A stretch of DNA of 64,000 nucleotides, taken from contig CAMJGL010000004.1 in NCBI GenBank assembly GCA_946405205.1, positions 1 through 64,000 on the forward strand. Reading direction: 5' to 3'. Position numbers and translations under genes: made by a program. The stretch comes from F23-B02 sp946405205. Its GTDB lineage: Bacteria > Bacillota > Clostridia > Oscillospirales > Oscillospiraceae. Of the stretch, positions 26,043 through 34,555 are shown piece after piece (position 1 is the stretch's first letter; every line of letters starts with the position of its first letter). Under the pieces are notes generated by a model that saw only the letters and a program-made list of their open reading frames with translations, did not search any database and was not told the origin of the DNA.

Positions 26043-26921
26043 ATGGATTGGATAACGGGTATACAGCGCGCCCTTGATTACACCGAGGCGCATCTTACCG
26101 AAGAGATCGATTATGAAAAGGCGGCGAAGGAGGCCTGTTCGTCTGCATTTCATTTTCAGAGAATGTTCGGTATGCTGTGCGGTTATTCTCTGGGCGAGTA
26201 CATCCGTATGCGCCGGCTGACGCTTGCGGCGGAGGAGCTGATGAATACCGATAAAAAGGTCATCGACATCGCCGCCAAATACGGCTACGATACACCGGAG
26301 AGCTTTACCCGTGCGTTCTGCCGGTTCCACGGTGCTACTCCTACCGAGGTCAGGCGCGGCGCGAATATCCGATCCTTTTCCAGACTTTCCGTCAAGCTTA
26401 TTCTGTCAGGAGGAAATATTATGAATTACAGGATCGAGAAGAAGGACGCGTTCAAGGTGATCTGCAAGAGAAAGCAGGTTAGCAAGCCCGCGAGCGCGAG
26501 CGCGGCCGAGGATATCACGGCATTCTGGGGCGAATGCGGAGCGGACGGAACGACGGAAAGGATATGCGGCTACTTCCCCGAAAAGCCCACACTGCAGGGA
26601 CTTCTCGGCATATGCTTTTCCGGAGACATGGAAAACTCCGCTTTTCCCTACGGTATAGGCGTTGAGTATGACGGCAGACCCGTCACCGACGGCGATCTTG
26701 AGATCGCGGAGATACCCGCACACACCTTTGCTGTTTTCCCCTGCAAGGGCCGGATGCCGGACGCCTTTGTGGAGACCTACAGAAAGATCTGCACGGAGTT
26801 CTTCCCGCAAAGCAGCAAGTATGAATACGGAAACGGCGTTGAGCTCGAAGTCTATCCCTCTGAAAAGGTGGACGATCCGAACTATTACTGTGAGATCTGG
26901 ATAGCGGTGAAAGAAAAATAA
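26043..26921 (+). CDS. AraC family regulator fused to a GyrI-like effector domain
   Basis: 292 residues. Residues 1-105 are an AraC double helix-turn-helix (ACSSAFHFQRMFGMLCGYSLGEYIRMRRLTLAAEEL, IDIAAKYGYDTPESFTRAFCRFHGATPTEVR). From about 120 a GyrI-like small-molecule-binding domain follows, ending in VELEVYPSEKVDDPNYYCEIWIAVK. This order is typical of Rob/SoxS-like multidrug or redox sensors in Firmicutes. The ATG at 26043 follows AAAGGGG. No obvious target beside it, so it probably acts elsewhere. A clean terminator follows, so the gene is monocistronic. Confidence 0.93.
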   Translation: MDWITGIQRALDYTEAHLTEEIDYEKAAKEACSSAFHFQRMFGMLCGYSLGEYIRMRRLTLAAEELMNTDKKVIDIAAKYGYDTPESFTRAFCRFHGATPTEVRRGANIRSFSRLSVKLILSGGNIMNYRIEKKDAFKVICKRKQVSKPASASAAEDITAFWGECGADGTTERICGYFPEKPTLQGLLGICFSGDMENSAFPYGIGVEYDGRPVTDGDLEIAEIPAHTFAVFPCKGRMPDAFVETYRKICTEFFPQSSKYEYGNGVELEVYPSEKVDDPNYYCEIWIAVKEK

Positions 26922-26928
26922 CACGGCA

Positions 26929-26962
26929 CAGCCGAAGCCCCTTGCGGGCTTCGGCTGCTTTT
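26929..26962 (+). terminator. Terminator after the AraC-type gene
   Basis: Perfect 12-bp stem CAGCCGAAGCCC (26929-26940) with GGGCTTCGGCTG (26946-26957), a five-base loop, then CTTTTG. Confidence 0.8.
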
Positions 26963-27008
26963 GTATTTGCCCGGCGGCAAAATAACTCCTGACTGCGGCA
27001 AATATACT

Positions 27009-27055
27009 AACATTTTCAAGAATGTTCATCAAAAAAGTAATTTGGGGGTTATAAT
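27009..27055 (+). promoter_or_regulatory. Inverted repeat and -10 box before the TVP38 gene
   Basis: AACATT-TTCAAG-AATGTT at 27009-27026 is an inverted repeat, followed by TATAAT at 27050-27055. No good -35 is visible at the right distance, so an activator may be needed if this is a promoter. The stretch 26963-27194 holds no gene that I can support. Confidence 0.3.
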
Positions 27056-27194
27056 GGAAATGTCACAGACAGCTTGACTGCCGATGATATGAAAAAAAGT
27101 TTAACGCGCGTCGTACGGGTATCAAACCGAGCCTTCGGGCACAACATATACCTTGCTGACGTTTTCCCGAAAAAACCACAGGTACTGCGCAAAC

Positions 27195-27911
27195 ATGAGA
27201 AAAGACAAGAAAAAGCTCACCGGATCACAGCAAAAAGCCCTTGGCATTACCGCGATAGCGATCGCAGTCATAGCCTCGGCACTTATAATATGGCTCGTCG
27301 GCGTTCCGCTGATAAGATTCGCCTCGCAGCCGGAAAAATTCCGCGCCTGGGTCGCCGCCCACGGCATCGGAGGCCGTGCGGCATACATTGGCATGGTGAT
27401 ACTGCAGGTGATCATCGCGGTTCTTCCCGGCGAACCTTTTGAGATCGCCGCGGGCTACGCCTTCGGCGCCGTGGAGGGCACGATACTGTGCCTGATAGCG
27501 TGCACACTGGGCAGCATGGCGGTTTTCCTGCTTGTAAGGCGCTACGGAATGAGACTGGTTGAGGTGTTCTTTTCCAGGGAAAAGCTGAGCTCTGTGCGCT
27601 TTCTGAAAACAAGCAAGAAGCGCGATATCCTGTTTCTTCTGATCTTCATGATACCCGGAACGCCCAAGGATCTGCTGTGCTACTTTGCAGGGCTTACGGA
27701 TGTCAGTATTCCCGTGTGGCTGATGATATGCTCGCTGGGCAGGATCCCATCGATCATAAGCTCAACCGTGGGCGGCGATGCGCTCGGCACGAAGAATTAT
27801 TGGTTTGCCGTCATCGTGTTTGCGGTGACGCTGGCGATAAGCGCTGCGGGTCTGCTTATATATGACCGCATATGCGACCGCCATAAAGGCGAAGACAAAA
27901 CAGAGCAATAA
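27195..27911 (+). CDS. TVP38/TMEM64 family (VTT domain) membrane protein
   Basis: 238 residues from the ATG at 27195 (MRKDKKKLTG). About five hydrophobic segments; the VTT/SNARE-associated domain is visible in GEPFEIAAGYAFGAVEGTILCLIACTLGSMAVFLLVRRYG and FMIPGTPKDLLCYFAGLTD. Relatives are DedA-like membrane proteins linked to lipid scrambling or transport. A TTG 42 bp earlier is in frame but neither start has a strong ribosome binding site. Ends at a very stable shared terminator. Confidence 0.88.
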   Translation: MRKDKKKLTGSQQKALGITAIAIAVIASALIIWLVGVPLIRFASQPEKFRAWVAAHGIGGRAAYIGMVILQVIIAVLPGEPFEIAAGYAFGAVEGTILCLIACTLGSMAVFLLVRRYGMRLVEVFFSREKLSSVRFLKTSKKRDILFLLIFMIPGTPKDLLCYFAGLTDVSIPVWLMICSLGRIPSIISSTVGGDALGTKNYWFAVIVFAVTLAISAAGLLIYDRICDRHKGEDKTEQ

Positions 27912-27914
27912 GAA

Positions 27915-27957
27915 AAAAGCATAGGCTGAAGCTTTTTTGGCTTCAGCCTATGCTTTT
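27915..27957. terminator. Bidirectional terminator between TVP38 and YdcF genes
   Basis: Perfect 18-bp stem (27915-27932 with 27940-27957), a seven-base loop, A-run on one side and T-run on the other. It overlaps the stop codon of the minus-strand gene. Confidence 0.9.
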
Positions 27958-28675
27958 ATCCGAATATCCACTGGTAGGTCACGCCGAAGGCTTCACGGAT
28001 GAAATAGTTGAGCTTAACGGCGGGAGCGCTTGTCTTCGCGGGGATGCCGCCGACCTCGGTGCCCAGGGAGCTTGCCAGAAGCTTTGCCCTGTAAATGTGG
28101 TACTCGCTCGTGACCACGGCGACGGAGGCGTCTGCCTCGTGACCGCGGGAATTTATGATCGCAAAGCTGTATTTCAGGTTTTCGTATGTTGATGTGGCTC
28201 TGTCCTCGATTATCAGCCTGCTGCCGTCAATGCCCTTTGCCGTGAGCCATTTGTACATCGCCTCGGCCTCGGAGAGGTTTTCGCCGTCGCCCTGTCCACC
28301 GCTGACTATCGCAACGGCATCGGGATGACTGAGCATATAAGCCCGTGCGGCCTCCATGCGCTCAACGAGGGCTCTGCTCGGTGTGTCGCCCCGCACGGCG
28401 GCGCCGAGGACGATGATATAGTCATAATCGGTGTCGGAGTCGCCGGAGGCTGAACCGACGATAAAGGCTTCGACCGCGATAAAATACACGAGCCCCAGCG
28501 CAAGCAGAATACAGATGACGCGCTTTGCCGTTTTGCCGATAATGCCGAAGAGCAGGCAAACAAGCGCCGCAAAATAAAGGGTATATGCAAGATATTGCTG
28601 TCCGGTAAATACAAAATTCAGTACCAATCCCGCAAGTATGAGGACTGCGGCGATGATAAGGCGTTTCTTTTTCAT
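27956..28675 (-). CDS. YdcF family (DUF218) protein
   Basis: 239 residues from the ATG at 28675, which has GGAGGAGC upstream and overlaps the stop of the ABC-F gene (ATGA). Three hydrophobic N-terminal segments (about 5-80) are followed by the DUF218 domain: IIVLGAAVRGDTPSRALVERMEAARAYM, IVSGGQGDGENLSEAEAMYKWL, IIEDRATSTYENLKYS and VTSEYHIYRAKLLASSLG. Such proteins (SanA/ElyC relatives) act in envelope metabolism; the exact reaction is not established. Cotranscribed with the ABC-F gene. Confidence 0.92.
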   Translation of the reverse strand: MKKKRLIIAAVLILAGLVLNFVFTGQQYLAYTLYFAALVCLLFGIIGKTAKRVICILLALGLVYFIAVEAFIVGSASGDSDTDYDYIIVLGAAVRGDTPSRALVERMEAARAYMLSHPDAVAIVSGGQGDGENLSEAEAMYKWLTAKGIDGSRLIIEDRATSTYENLKYSFAIINSRGHEADASVAVVTSEYHIYRAKLLASSLGTEVGGIPAKTSAPAVKLNYFIREAFGVTYQWIFG

Positions 28676-30543
28676 TCGGAAAGCTCCTCCCATGACTCAT
28701 ATGCAGTCATGAGCTTATCATTGAGCAGCATCTTTTCGGCATCAAGCTCCATGAGCTTCTGATAATCCGAGGAAAATTCCTCGCATTTTTGCTCCAAGGC
28801 CGCTATCTGCTCCTCGAGCTTTTCGATCTCCTTTTCGAGCCGTGCGAGCTGTTTCTCCTTTCCTGGAGAGCCCTTTTTTCTCGGCTGAGGCTCCCTCTTG
28901 CGGGTCTCGGCCTTCGCGGTCTGGCTGAACACCGCCTGACGCGCCTGATACTCGCGAAACTCCTTGTATGTGCCGCGGTAGTCGGTTATTTTGCCGTTTT
29001 CAAGATACCAGATGCGCGTAGCGAACTTCTCTATGAAATACCTGTCGTGCGAGACGAAGAGCAGCGCCTCGGGATACTGCGAGACCGCGTCCTCCATCCA
29101 TTCGCGGCTGGCAATGTCAAGGTGGTTCGTCGGCTCGTCGAGGATGAGGAAGTTTATATCGCTGCCCATGAGCATGCACAGCCTCAGACGGCTTTTCTCG
29201 CCGCCGGAGAGCGCTCCGACGCGTGTGAAAACGTCCTCGCCGCGAAAGCCGAAGGCAGCCAGCCTGTCCCGCGCCTCCTGCGGCTGACAGCGGCAGTCAT
29301 AGAGCATGGTGTCGATGAGATCGCGATCTTCGTTTTCAAAACGAACGATCTGGGGGAGGTAGGCGGGACGGACCGAGGGGCCGAGGTATAGGTATCCCTC
29401 GTCGGGCGTCTCCTGCTGCATGATGAGCCTTACAAGCGTCGATTTCCCGACGCCGTTATCGCCTATAAGCGCGATGCGCTCGCCGCCGGTGACGGTCAGC
29501 TCAAGGCCGGAGAAGAGCGCCTTTTCGCCGTAGGACTTAGAAAGCCCCTCGCAGACGAGCACCTCATCTCCGTTAAACTCCCGGGCTTTGAACTTAGCGG
29601 AGAGCTTTTTTTCCTCCCTCGGGCGCTCGGTCTGCTCCAGCTTTGCGATGCGCTTTTCCATGGAAAACGCCCGCTTGTGGAGCTTGTCGTTGCCCATGAA
29701 GGCCCAAAGATGCATCTGCTCGGCAGCACGCGTGAGCTGCTCGAGCTTGGCCTGGTCCTTCTCGTATTTGCGGAGCTTTTCCTCAAAGCGCTTTTGACGC
29801 TCGGTCACATAAAAGCTGTAGCCGCCGCTGTAGAACTCAGCCTTGCCCTCATTTATCTCGATGCAGCGCCGTGCGACCCTGTCGAGGAAAAAGCGGTCGT
29901 GGCTGATGGCGAGCACGGTACCCTTGAAGTGCAGAAGGTATTCCTCGAGCCACTCGGTGGCGCGCAGATCAAGGTGGTTCGTGGGCTCGTCCAGCAGCAG
30001 GATGTCGGTTTTCTCAAGTATGAGCCTTGCGAGGTTCACCCTCGTGCGCTCGCCGCCGGAGAGAGAGTCGAAAAGCTGCTCGCGCATCCGTTGGGGGATA
30101 TCCAGACCGTTTGCAACGCGGTTGCGGTCTATCTCCATCTCGTAGCCGCCCATACGGCGGAAATCCTCGGAAAGACGGTCGTATTCCGCCAGAAGCCGCT
30201 CCGACGTGTCGCTCTCCATCTGCTTTGCAAGCTCCTCGAGCCTTGCGCTTATCGCGTAAAGCTCCCGGTGCGCGTCGCGCAGAACGTCCTCCGTTGTCCA
30301 GTCGGGGGGATACACCGGTATCTGAGATATGAGCCCAATGCGCTTTCCGGAGGCTACGGACACCGAGCCCTCGTCATAGTCTATCTCGCCAACAAGTATG
30401 CGGAACAGAGTGGTCTTTCCGCAGCCGTTATGTCCGAGAATGCCGACGCGCTCACCCTCGGCAATGTCGAAGCTGAGCCCGTCAAGTATATTTTTACCCA
30501 GTTCAAAGGACTTGACAAGCCCGTTGACGGATATATCTGTCAT
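28672..30543 (-). CDS. ABC-F family ATPase
   Basis: 623 residues, soluble, with two ABC domains: first Walker A GHNGCGKTT, signature LSGGERTRV and Walker B ILLLDEPTNHLD; second GDNGVGKST, LSGGEKSRL, FLILDEPTNHLD. A linker (about 240-310) and a basic C-terminal coiled coil (540-623, KEKQLARLEKEIEKLEEQIAALEQK) complete the ABC-F layout. The family acts on the ribosome as translation factors or antibiotic-protection proteins; this sequence does not tell which. It lies between the YdcF and PBP genes. Confidence 0.94.
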   Translation of the reverse strand: MTDISVNGLVKSFELGKNILDGLSFDIAEGERVGILGHNGCGKTTLFRILVGEIDYDEGSVSVASGKRIGLISQIPVYPPDWTTEDVLRDAHRELYAISARLEELAKQMESDTSERLLAEYDRLSEDFRRMGGYEMEIDRNRVANGLDIPQRMREQLFDSLSGGERTRVNLARLILEKTDILLLDEPTNHLDLRATEWLEEYLLHFKGTVLAISHDRFFLDRVARRCIEINEGKAEFYSGGYSFYVTERQKRFEEKLRKYEKDQAKLEQLTRAAEQMHLWAFMGNDKLHKRAFSMEKRIAKLEQTERPREEKKLSAKFKAREFNGDEVLVCEGLSKSYGEKALFSGLELTVTGGERIALIGDNGVGKSTLVRLIMQQETPDEGYLYLGPSVRPAYLPQIVRFENEDRDLIDTMLYDCRCQPQEARDRLAAFGFRGEDVFTRVGALSGGEKSRLRLCMLMGSDINFLILDEPTNHLDIASREWMEDAVSQYPEALLFVSHDRYFIEKFATRIWYLENGKITDYRGTYKEFREYQARQAVFSQTAKAETRKREPQPRKKGSPGKEKQLARLEKEIEKLEEQIAALEQKCEEFSSDYQKLMELDAEKMLLNDKLMTAYESWEELSE

Positions 30544-30560
30544 GTTTTTTCTCCTGAAAA

Positions 30561-31847
30561 TTACTTGACCGCCGCCTGAAGCACGGTGTTTGCAACGGCA
30601 CCCGCGGCGCGCAGACCGCTGCCGCCGTTTTCGACCAGCACGGCGAAGGCGTAGGGGTGCTGCTCGTCGTTTAAGAAGCCCACGAACCAGCCGTGGCTCG
30701 GCTTGCCGTCGCCGACCTCGGCAGTGCCGGTCTTGGCGGAGATGTTGAGGCCGGGGAAGGTGGAGGAGCCGTATTTGTACACGACGTTGTAGTTCATCAT
30801 GGACGCGACCTTCTGCGCGGTGTCCGCGGAAATAAGCTCGGTTTTAGTATCCGATACGCCGAGCAGAGAGGGCTCGGCCACGGTTCCGCTGTTTGCGATT
30901 GCGCTGACAAGGCGCATCATGGCATAGGGCGAGACAAGGTCGTTGTACTGACCGATGCCGGACCAGGCCATAGAGGCGCTCATCGAGCTGTCCTTATCGT
31001 AATTGCCCGCGGCAGTGGTGATATCGTCCAGCTTGAGCTGCTGTGTGATGCCGAGCTTTTCGGCGTATTCGGCGATTATATCGGGGCCAAGCTCAAGAGC
31101 TATCTGACCGAAGGCGCAGTTGCAGGAATTTGCAAGAGCCTGCTCGATGGTCTGCTCGCCGTGGACGCCGGTGCAGTTAACGCTCACGCCTTTGACGTTC
31201 AGCGAGCCTGAGCAGCTAAAGCTGCGGTGGTAAATATCGTCGATGTTTTCAATGGCGGCGGTGAGCGTAACAAGCTTGAAAACGGAGCCCGGGACAAAGG
31301 TGGAGCTTATGCAGCGGTTTATATACGCGCCGTCGGGCAGCGTCTCGGGCGGATTCATGGGGTCGATGGAGGGTGAGGAGACCATGCAGAGGATCTCGCC
31401 CGTCTTATAGTTGCACATGATGACCGCGCCGCTGCGCCCGTTGAGCGCCTCATACGCCTTGAGGTTGAGCTCCGCGTCGACCGTGAGCTTCAGGGTAACG
31501 TCCTCGCGCTCCTCGATGCCCGTGATAAGGCTGAAGCCCGAAAGCTGCTTCTGGAATGACTGCAGTGCGCCCGTGCCGACGTTCCCGACATAATCGCCCA
31601 CGAGCTGATAGCAGGCGGTGCGGATGTTGGCGTCCTCGGCGTAGTATTTTCCGCCGCCGCCCATCTTGGCAAGCACTGTCCCGCTGCGGTCCGTGAGGGT
31701 ATATTCGCAGCCGGAGGTTGACGCGTCGAAATACAGCGCCCATTCCTCGCCGTGCTGAATATAACGTACAACGTATACGACGAGGCCGACTATCATCATG
31801 AAAGCCATGAAAAGGGCAAAGGATGCTCTTAATGAAACTTTTTTCAT
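30561..31847 (-). CDS. Penicillin-binding protein transpeptidase (short, FtsI/PBP2-like)
   Basis: 428 residues, shorter than most class B PBPs. One N-terminal membrane helix (about 9-27), a small pedestal region, then the transpeptidase domain with the active-site motif SVFK (serine nucleophile), SCN and KTGTAE. It cross-links peptidoglycan strands outside the membrane. It overlaps by 4 bp (ATGA) the FHA-FtsW gene upstream, so the two form a glycosyltransferase-transpeptidase pair. This resembles PbpA-RodA pairs of actinobacteria. Confidence 0.93.
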   Translation of the reverse strand: MKKVSLRASFALFMAFMMIVGLVVYVVRYIQHGEEWALYFDASTSGCEYTLTDRSGTVLAKMGGGGKYYAEDANIRTACYQLVGDYVGNVGTGALQSFQKQLSGFSLITGIEEREDVTLKLTVDAELNLKAYEALNGRSGAVIMCNYKTGEILCMVSSPSIDPMNPPETLPDGAYINRCISSTFVPGSVFKLVTLTAAIENIDDIYHRSFSCSGSLNVKGVSVNCTGVHGEQTIEQALANSCNCAFGQIALELGPDIIAEYAEKLGITQQLKLDDITTAAGNYDKDSSMSASMAWSGIGQYNDLVSPYAMMRLVSAIANSGTVAEPSLLGVSDTKTELISADTAQKVASMMNYNVVYKYGSSTFPGLNISAKTGTAEVGDGKPSHGWFVGFLNDEQHPYAFAVLVENGGSGLRAAGAVANTVLQAAVK

Positions 31848-33547
31848 GCCTCAGCCTCCTTTTTCCTGCGCGATTTGGCGTCAGGCGGCTTGACGACGAA
31901 GCTTGCGCCCTTGCGTGTATCCCCCGCTTTAATGAAGGCCAGCAGCATCCAGCAGGCCAGCACGGAGGTACCGCCTCGGGAGACAAAGGGGAAGGTGACG
32001 CCCGTGAAGGGCAGGATGTCAACAGAGCCGAAAACGTTCAGCGCGACCTGAACCATGAACATAGTCGCTGTAGCGCAGGCTGCGATTGAATAGTAGGCGC
32101 TGCGCCCGTGACCGGAGTTGCGCACGGCAAAGAAGGTCAGAGCCAGAATGGCGAGCACCGCGCAGATAGCGATGATGAGCCCCAGCTCCTCGCACATAAC
32201 GCCGAAGACCGTATCCGTATTTCCGGCGAAGGTGCCTTTGAGCCAGCCGTTGCCTGCGCCCTTGCCGAAAAGCCCGCCGGAGGCTCCGGCCGACATGGCG
32301 TGGGTCTGCTGGTATCCTTTGTCGTAAACATCCTCCCAAACGTGACCCCACGCGGCAAAGCGCTGGGCGACATGCGTCTTGATGCGCAGCATGAGGAATC
32401 CCGCCATGCCCGCGCCCGTAACGGCGAGAGCGACGGTGGCGATGGAGCCCGAGCGCATAAATGAGATGACGAGGAAGGTCACGAAGAATATGAGCGCGGT
32501 GCCGAAATCGCTGCTAAGCGCAAGGAATATGACGCACAGCGCGGAAAAGCTTATGAACGCGATAAGGTTTTTTGTGCTGAACAGCCTGTCGAGCGTAGCG
32601 GCGCCCACATAGATAAAGGCGACCTTGACAAATTCCGAGGGCTGGATGGAGATACCGGCGATCTCTATCCAGTTTTTCGCGCCGTTCTGACTTTCTGCAA
32701 GGACCAATACCGCGGCCAGAACGAGCAGGGACAACACCGCGAGCGGAAGCCTGAGCTTCTTTGTGCGGTCCAGATCCCTGAGCCACCAGCCCAGTGCGAA
32801 AAACAGAACAACGCCGGCAAATACTATTATCATCTGGCGTATCATCTCCTCCGGAACGGAGGAGGCGATAATGGAAAGACCGATCGAGGACAGGAAAAAT
32901 GCGATGGTCTCGACCTCGAAGCCCGTGCGCCTTATGCTGCGCATGGCAAAATAGCAGAACCATTCAAGGAGGATGAGCAGTATAAAGCCCAGCCCTATGC
33001 CGGCTACATACTTGCTCTCCGCGTTAATGCAGTTTTCGATGAGCAGCAGGGCCTGAAAAATGCTGAGAAACAGCAGCGTGACGGCGGGGTGCACCTTCTT
33101 CCAGCTCATGCTGCGGCGGGCCTCGATGGCGTCGCGCTGCTTCTCGCTTATATCGCGGAAGCGCACGCTGTTGCCGGCGAGGTTGAGGATATCCCCGTCC
33201 TTCACGACAGAGCCCGTGCTCTGGACCTTGTCGCCGTTGACCCAGACACCGCCCTTGGAGAAGATATCAAATATGCGCCAGACGCCCTTGGGGCTGCGGA
33301 TAAGAACCGCGTGTACACGGCTGACGGTCTCGTAGGGCAGGCATATGTCCGCCGAGCGGGAGCGGCCGATGAGGTTTTCCCAGTGGTTTATCAGCGCAAC
33401 GCCCTCGTCCTTGTGTATATAGCCCCAGATCTCCGTCTGCGACTTGCTGCTGAGCATGGAGCGCATACAGCGGATAAGCACAATCAGGGCAAAAAGGGGC
33501 AGGATATATGAAATAAGGCTTACAATGACGCCGGACAATCGCTTCAC
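31844..33547 (-). CDS. FHA domain fused to FtsW/RodA/SpoVE glycosyltransferase
   Basis: 567 residues. One membrane helix at about 8-25, then an FHA phosphothreonine-binding domain (about 55-125: IGRSRSADICLPYETVSRVHAVLI, WVNGDKVQSTGSVVKDGDILNLAG), then about ten helices of a SEDS peptidoglycan polymerase with IQPSEFVKVAFI and FPFVSRGGTSVLACW. Two starts are possible: GTG at 33547 almost on top of AGAGAGG, or TTG at 33538 with 8-bp spacing. Polymerase activity may be controlled by a Ser/Thr kinase through FHA; no kinase gene is in the window. Confidence 0.92.
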   Translation of the reverse strand: MKRLSGVIVSLISYILPLFALIVLIRCMRSMLSSKSQTEIWGYIHKDEGVALINHWENLIGRSRSADICLPYETVSRVHAVLIRSPKGVWRIFDIFSKGGVWVNGDKVQSTGSVVKDGDILNLAGNSVRFRDISEKQRDAIEARRSMSWKKVHPAVTLLFLSIFQALLLIENCINAESKYVAGIGLGFILLILLEWFCYFAMRSIRRTGFEVETIAFFLSSIGLSIIASSVPEEMIRQMIIVFAGVVLFFALGWWLRDLDRTKKLRLPLAVLSLLVLAAVLVLAESQNGAKNWIEIAGISIQPSEFVKVAFIYVGAATLDRLFSTKNLIAFISFSALCVIFLALSSDFGTALIFFVTFLVISFMRSGSIATVALAVTGAGMAGFLMLRIKTHVAQRFAAWGHVWEDVYDKGYQQTHAMSAGASGGLFGKGAGNGWLKGTFAGNTDTVFGVMCEELGLIIAICAVLAILALTFFAVRNSGHGRSAYYSIAACATATMFMVQVALNVFGSVDILPFTGVTFPFVSRGGTSVLACWMLLAFIKAGDTRKGASFVVKPPDAKSRRKKEAEA

Positions 33548-33571
33548 CTCTCTGCAAAAAGATAATATGAT

Positions 33572-33622
33572 ATTATACCATTATTTCTGCTCATTGACAA
33601 GCAAGGCGGATTTATTTACAAT
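33572..33622. promoter_or_regulatory. Overlapping divergent promoters sharing their -35 region
   Basis: Plus strand: TTGACA at 33594-33599, 17 bp, TACAAT at 33617-33622. Minus strand: TTGTCA (complement of 33595-33600), 17 bp, TATAAT (complement of 33572-33577). The two -35 boxes overlap by five bases, so polymerase can probably occupy only one direction at a time. The plus transcript would begin almost at the ATG at 33629. Confidence 0.75.
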
Positions 33623-33628
33623 AGGTTC

Positions 33629-33994
33629 ATGAATAATGTGAAGATGAAAAAGTGGATAGTGATATTCGCGGCCATATTCCTTGTGTGCATAGGCGCGTTT
33701 GCCCTTCTGCGGCATTTCGGCATGCAGGGAACGGTGGCCGTTATCCGCGTCGACGGCGAGGTATACGAAAAAATCAACCTCGACACGGTAACTGTCGCAT
33801 ATGACATGGAAATCAGGACCGAGTTCGGATATAATAAGATACACATAGAGCCCGGCAGCATAAGCGTGACTGACGCCGACTGCCGCGACCATATCTGCAT
33901 ACGCCAGGGGACGGTGGATGAAGCCGGAGTTCCTATAGTGTGCCTGCCGCACCGTCTGACGATAGAGATCGAGGGGGGCGATATAGATGCCTGA
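33629..33994 (+). CDS. NusG domain II-containing membrane-anchored protein
   Basis: 121 residues: one N-terminal membrane helix (about 9-26) then an extracytoplasmic domain like NusG domain II, with DCRDHICIRQGTVDEAGVPIVCLPHRLTIEI carrying three cysteines. In clostridia this family commonly stands beside Gx transporters and flavin-transfer genes; its role is unknown. The promoter is so close that the transcript would begin at or next to the ATG at 33629. The ATG at 33644 (MKKWIV) is an alternative but has no good ribosome binding site. Overlaps the next gene by 8 bp. Confidence 0.85.
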   Translation: MNNVKMKKWIVIFAAIFLVCIGAFALLRHFGMQGTVAVIRVDGEVYEKINLDTVTVAYDMEIRTEFGYNKIHIEPGSISVTDADCRDHICIRQGTVDEAGVPIVCLPHRLTIEIEGGDIDA

Positions 33995-34493
33995 GACGCG
34001 GAAGCTCAGCCTCATGGCGATGCTCACGGCGCTGTCCCTCATCGTGTTCGTCATCGAAGCTCAGATACCGGCCCCGGTGCCGATCCCCGGCGTGAAGCTC
34101 GGCATTGCGAACATGATAACCCTTGTGGCGATGCTCGTACTCGGCCGCAGGGAGGCCGGACTTATCCTGCTTACGCGGATAATACTGGGCAGCGTCTTCG
34201 CCAGCGGTGTGTCGGCCCTGCTGTTCAGTATCGCGGGAGGTACGCTCGCATACGCCGTCATGTGCCTCACCCTGAAGCGCTTTCCGGAAAAAATGCTCTG
34301 GGCGGTCAGCATCCTCGGCGCAGTCGGGCACAACGCAGGTCAGCTCGCCGTGGCGATAGCGATAACAAAGACCGCGGGGCTTCTGGTGTATGCCCCCGTG
34401 CTCATAGCCTCGGCCATGATCACCGGCGCCTTCACGGGTCTCGGAGCCATGTATCTTACCCGGGCCGTAAGAAGGCTGGACAAACACGTTTAA
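33987..34493 (+). CDS. Gx transporter family protein (heptaprenyl diphosphate synthase component I-like)
   Basis: 168 residues with five to six hydrophobic segments and the signature LSLIVFVIEAQIPAPVPIPGVKLGIANMITLVAMLVLG. The family is annotated as Gx transporter or heptaprenyl diphosphate synthase component I and resembles ECF S-components. It overlaps the NusG-II gene, a pair often found together in clostridia. Substrate unknown. Confidence 0.9.
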   Translation: MPETRKLSLMAMLTALSLIVFVIEAQIPAPVPIPGVKLGIANMITLVAMLVLGRREAGLILLTRIILGSVFASGVSALLFSIAGGTLAYAVMCLTLKRFPEKMLWAVSILGAVGHNAGQLAVAIAITKTAGLLVYAPVLIASAMITGAFTGLGAMYLTRAVRRLDKHV

Positions 34494-34555
34494 AAGTATT
34501 ATAATAAGCGAAACCGACAATAGACGGAAATAATTAATTTAGGAGATATATCACA

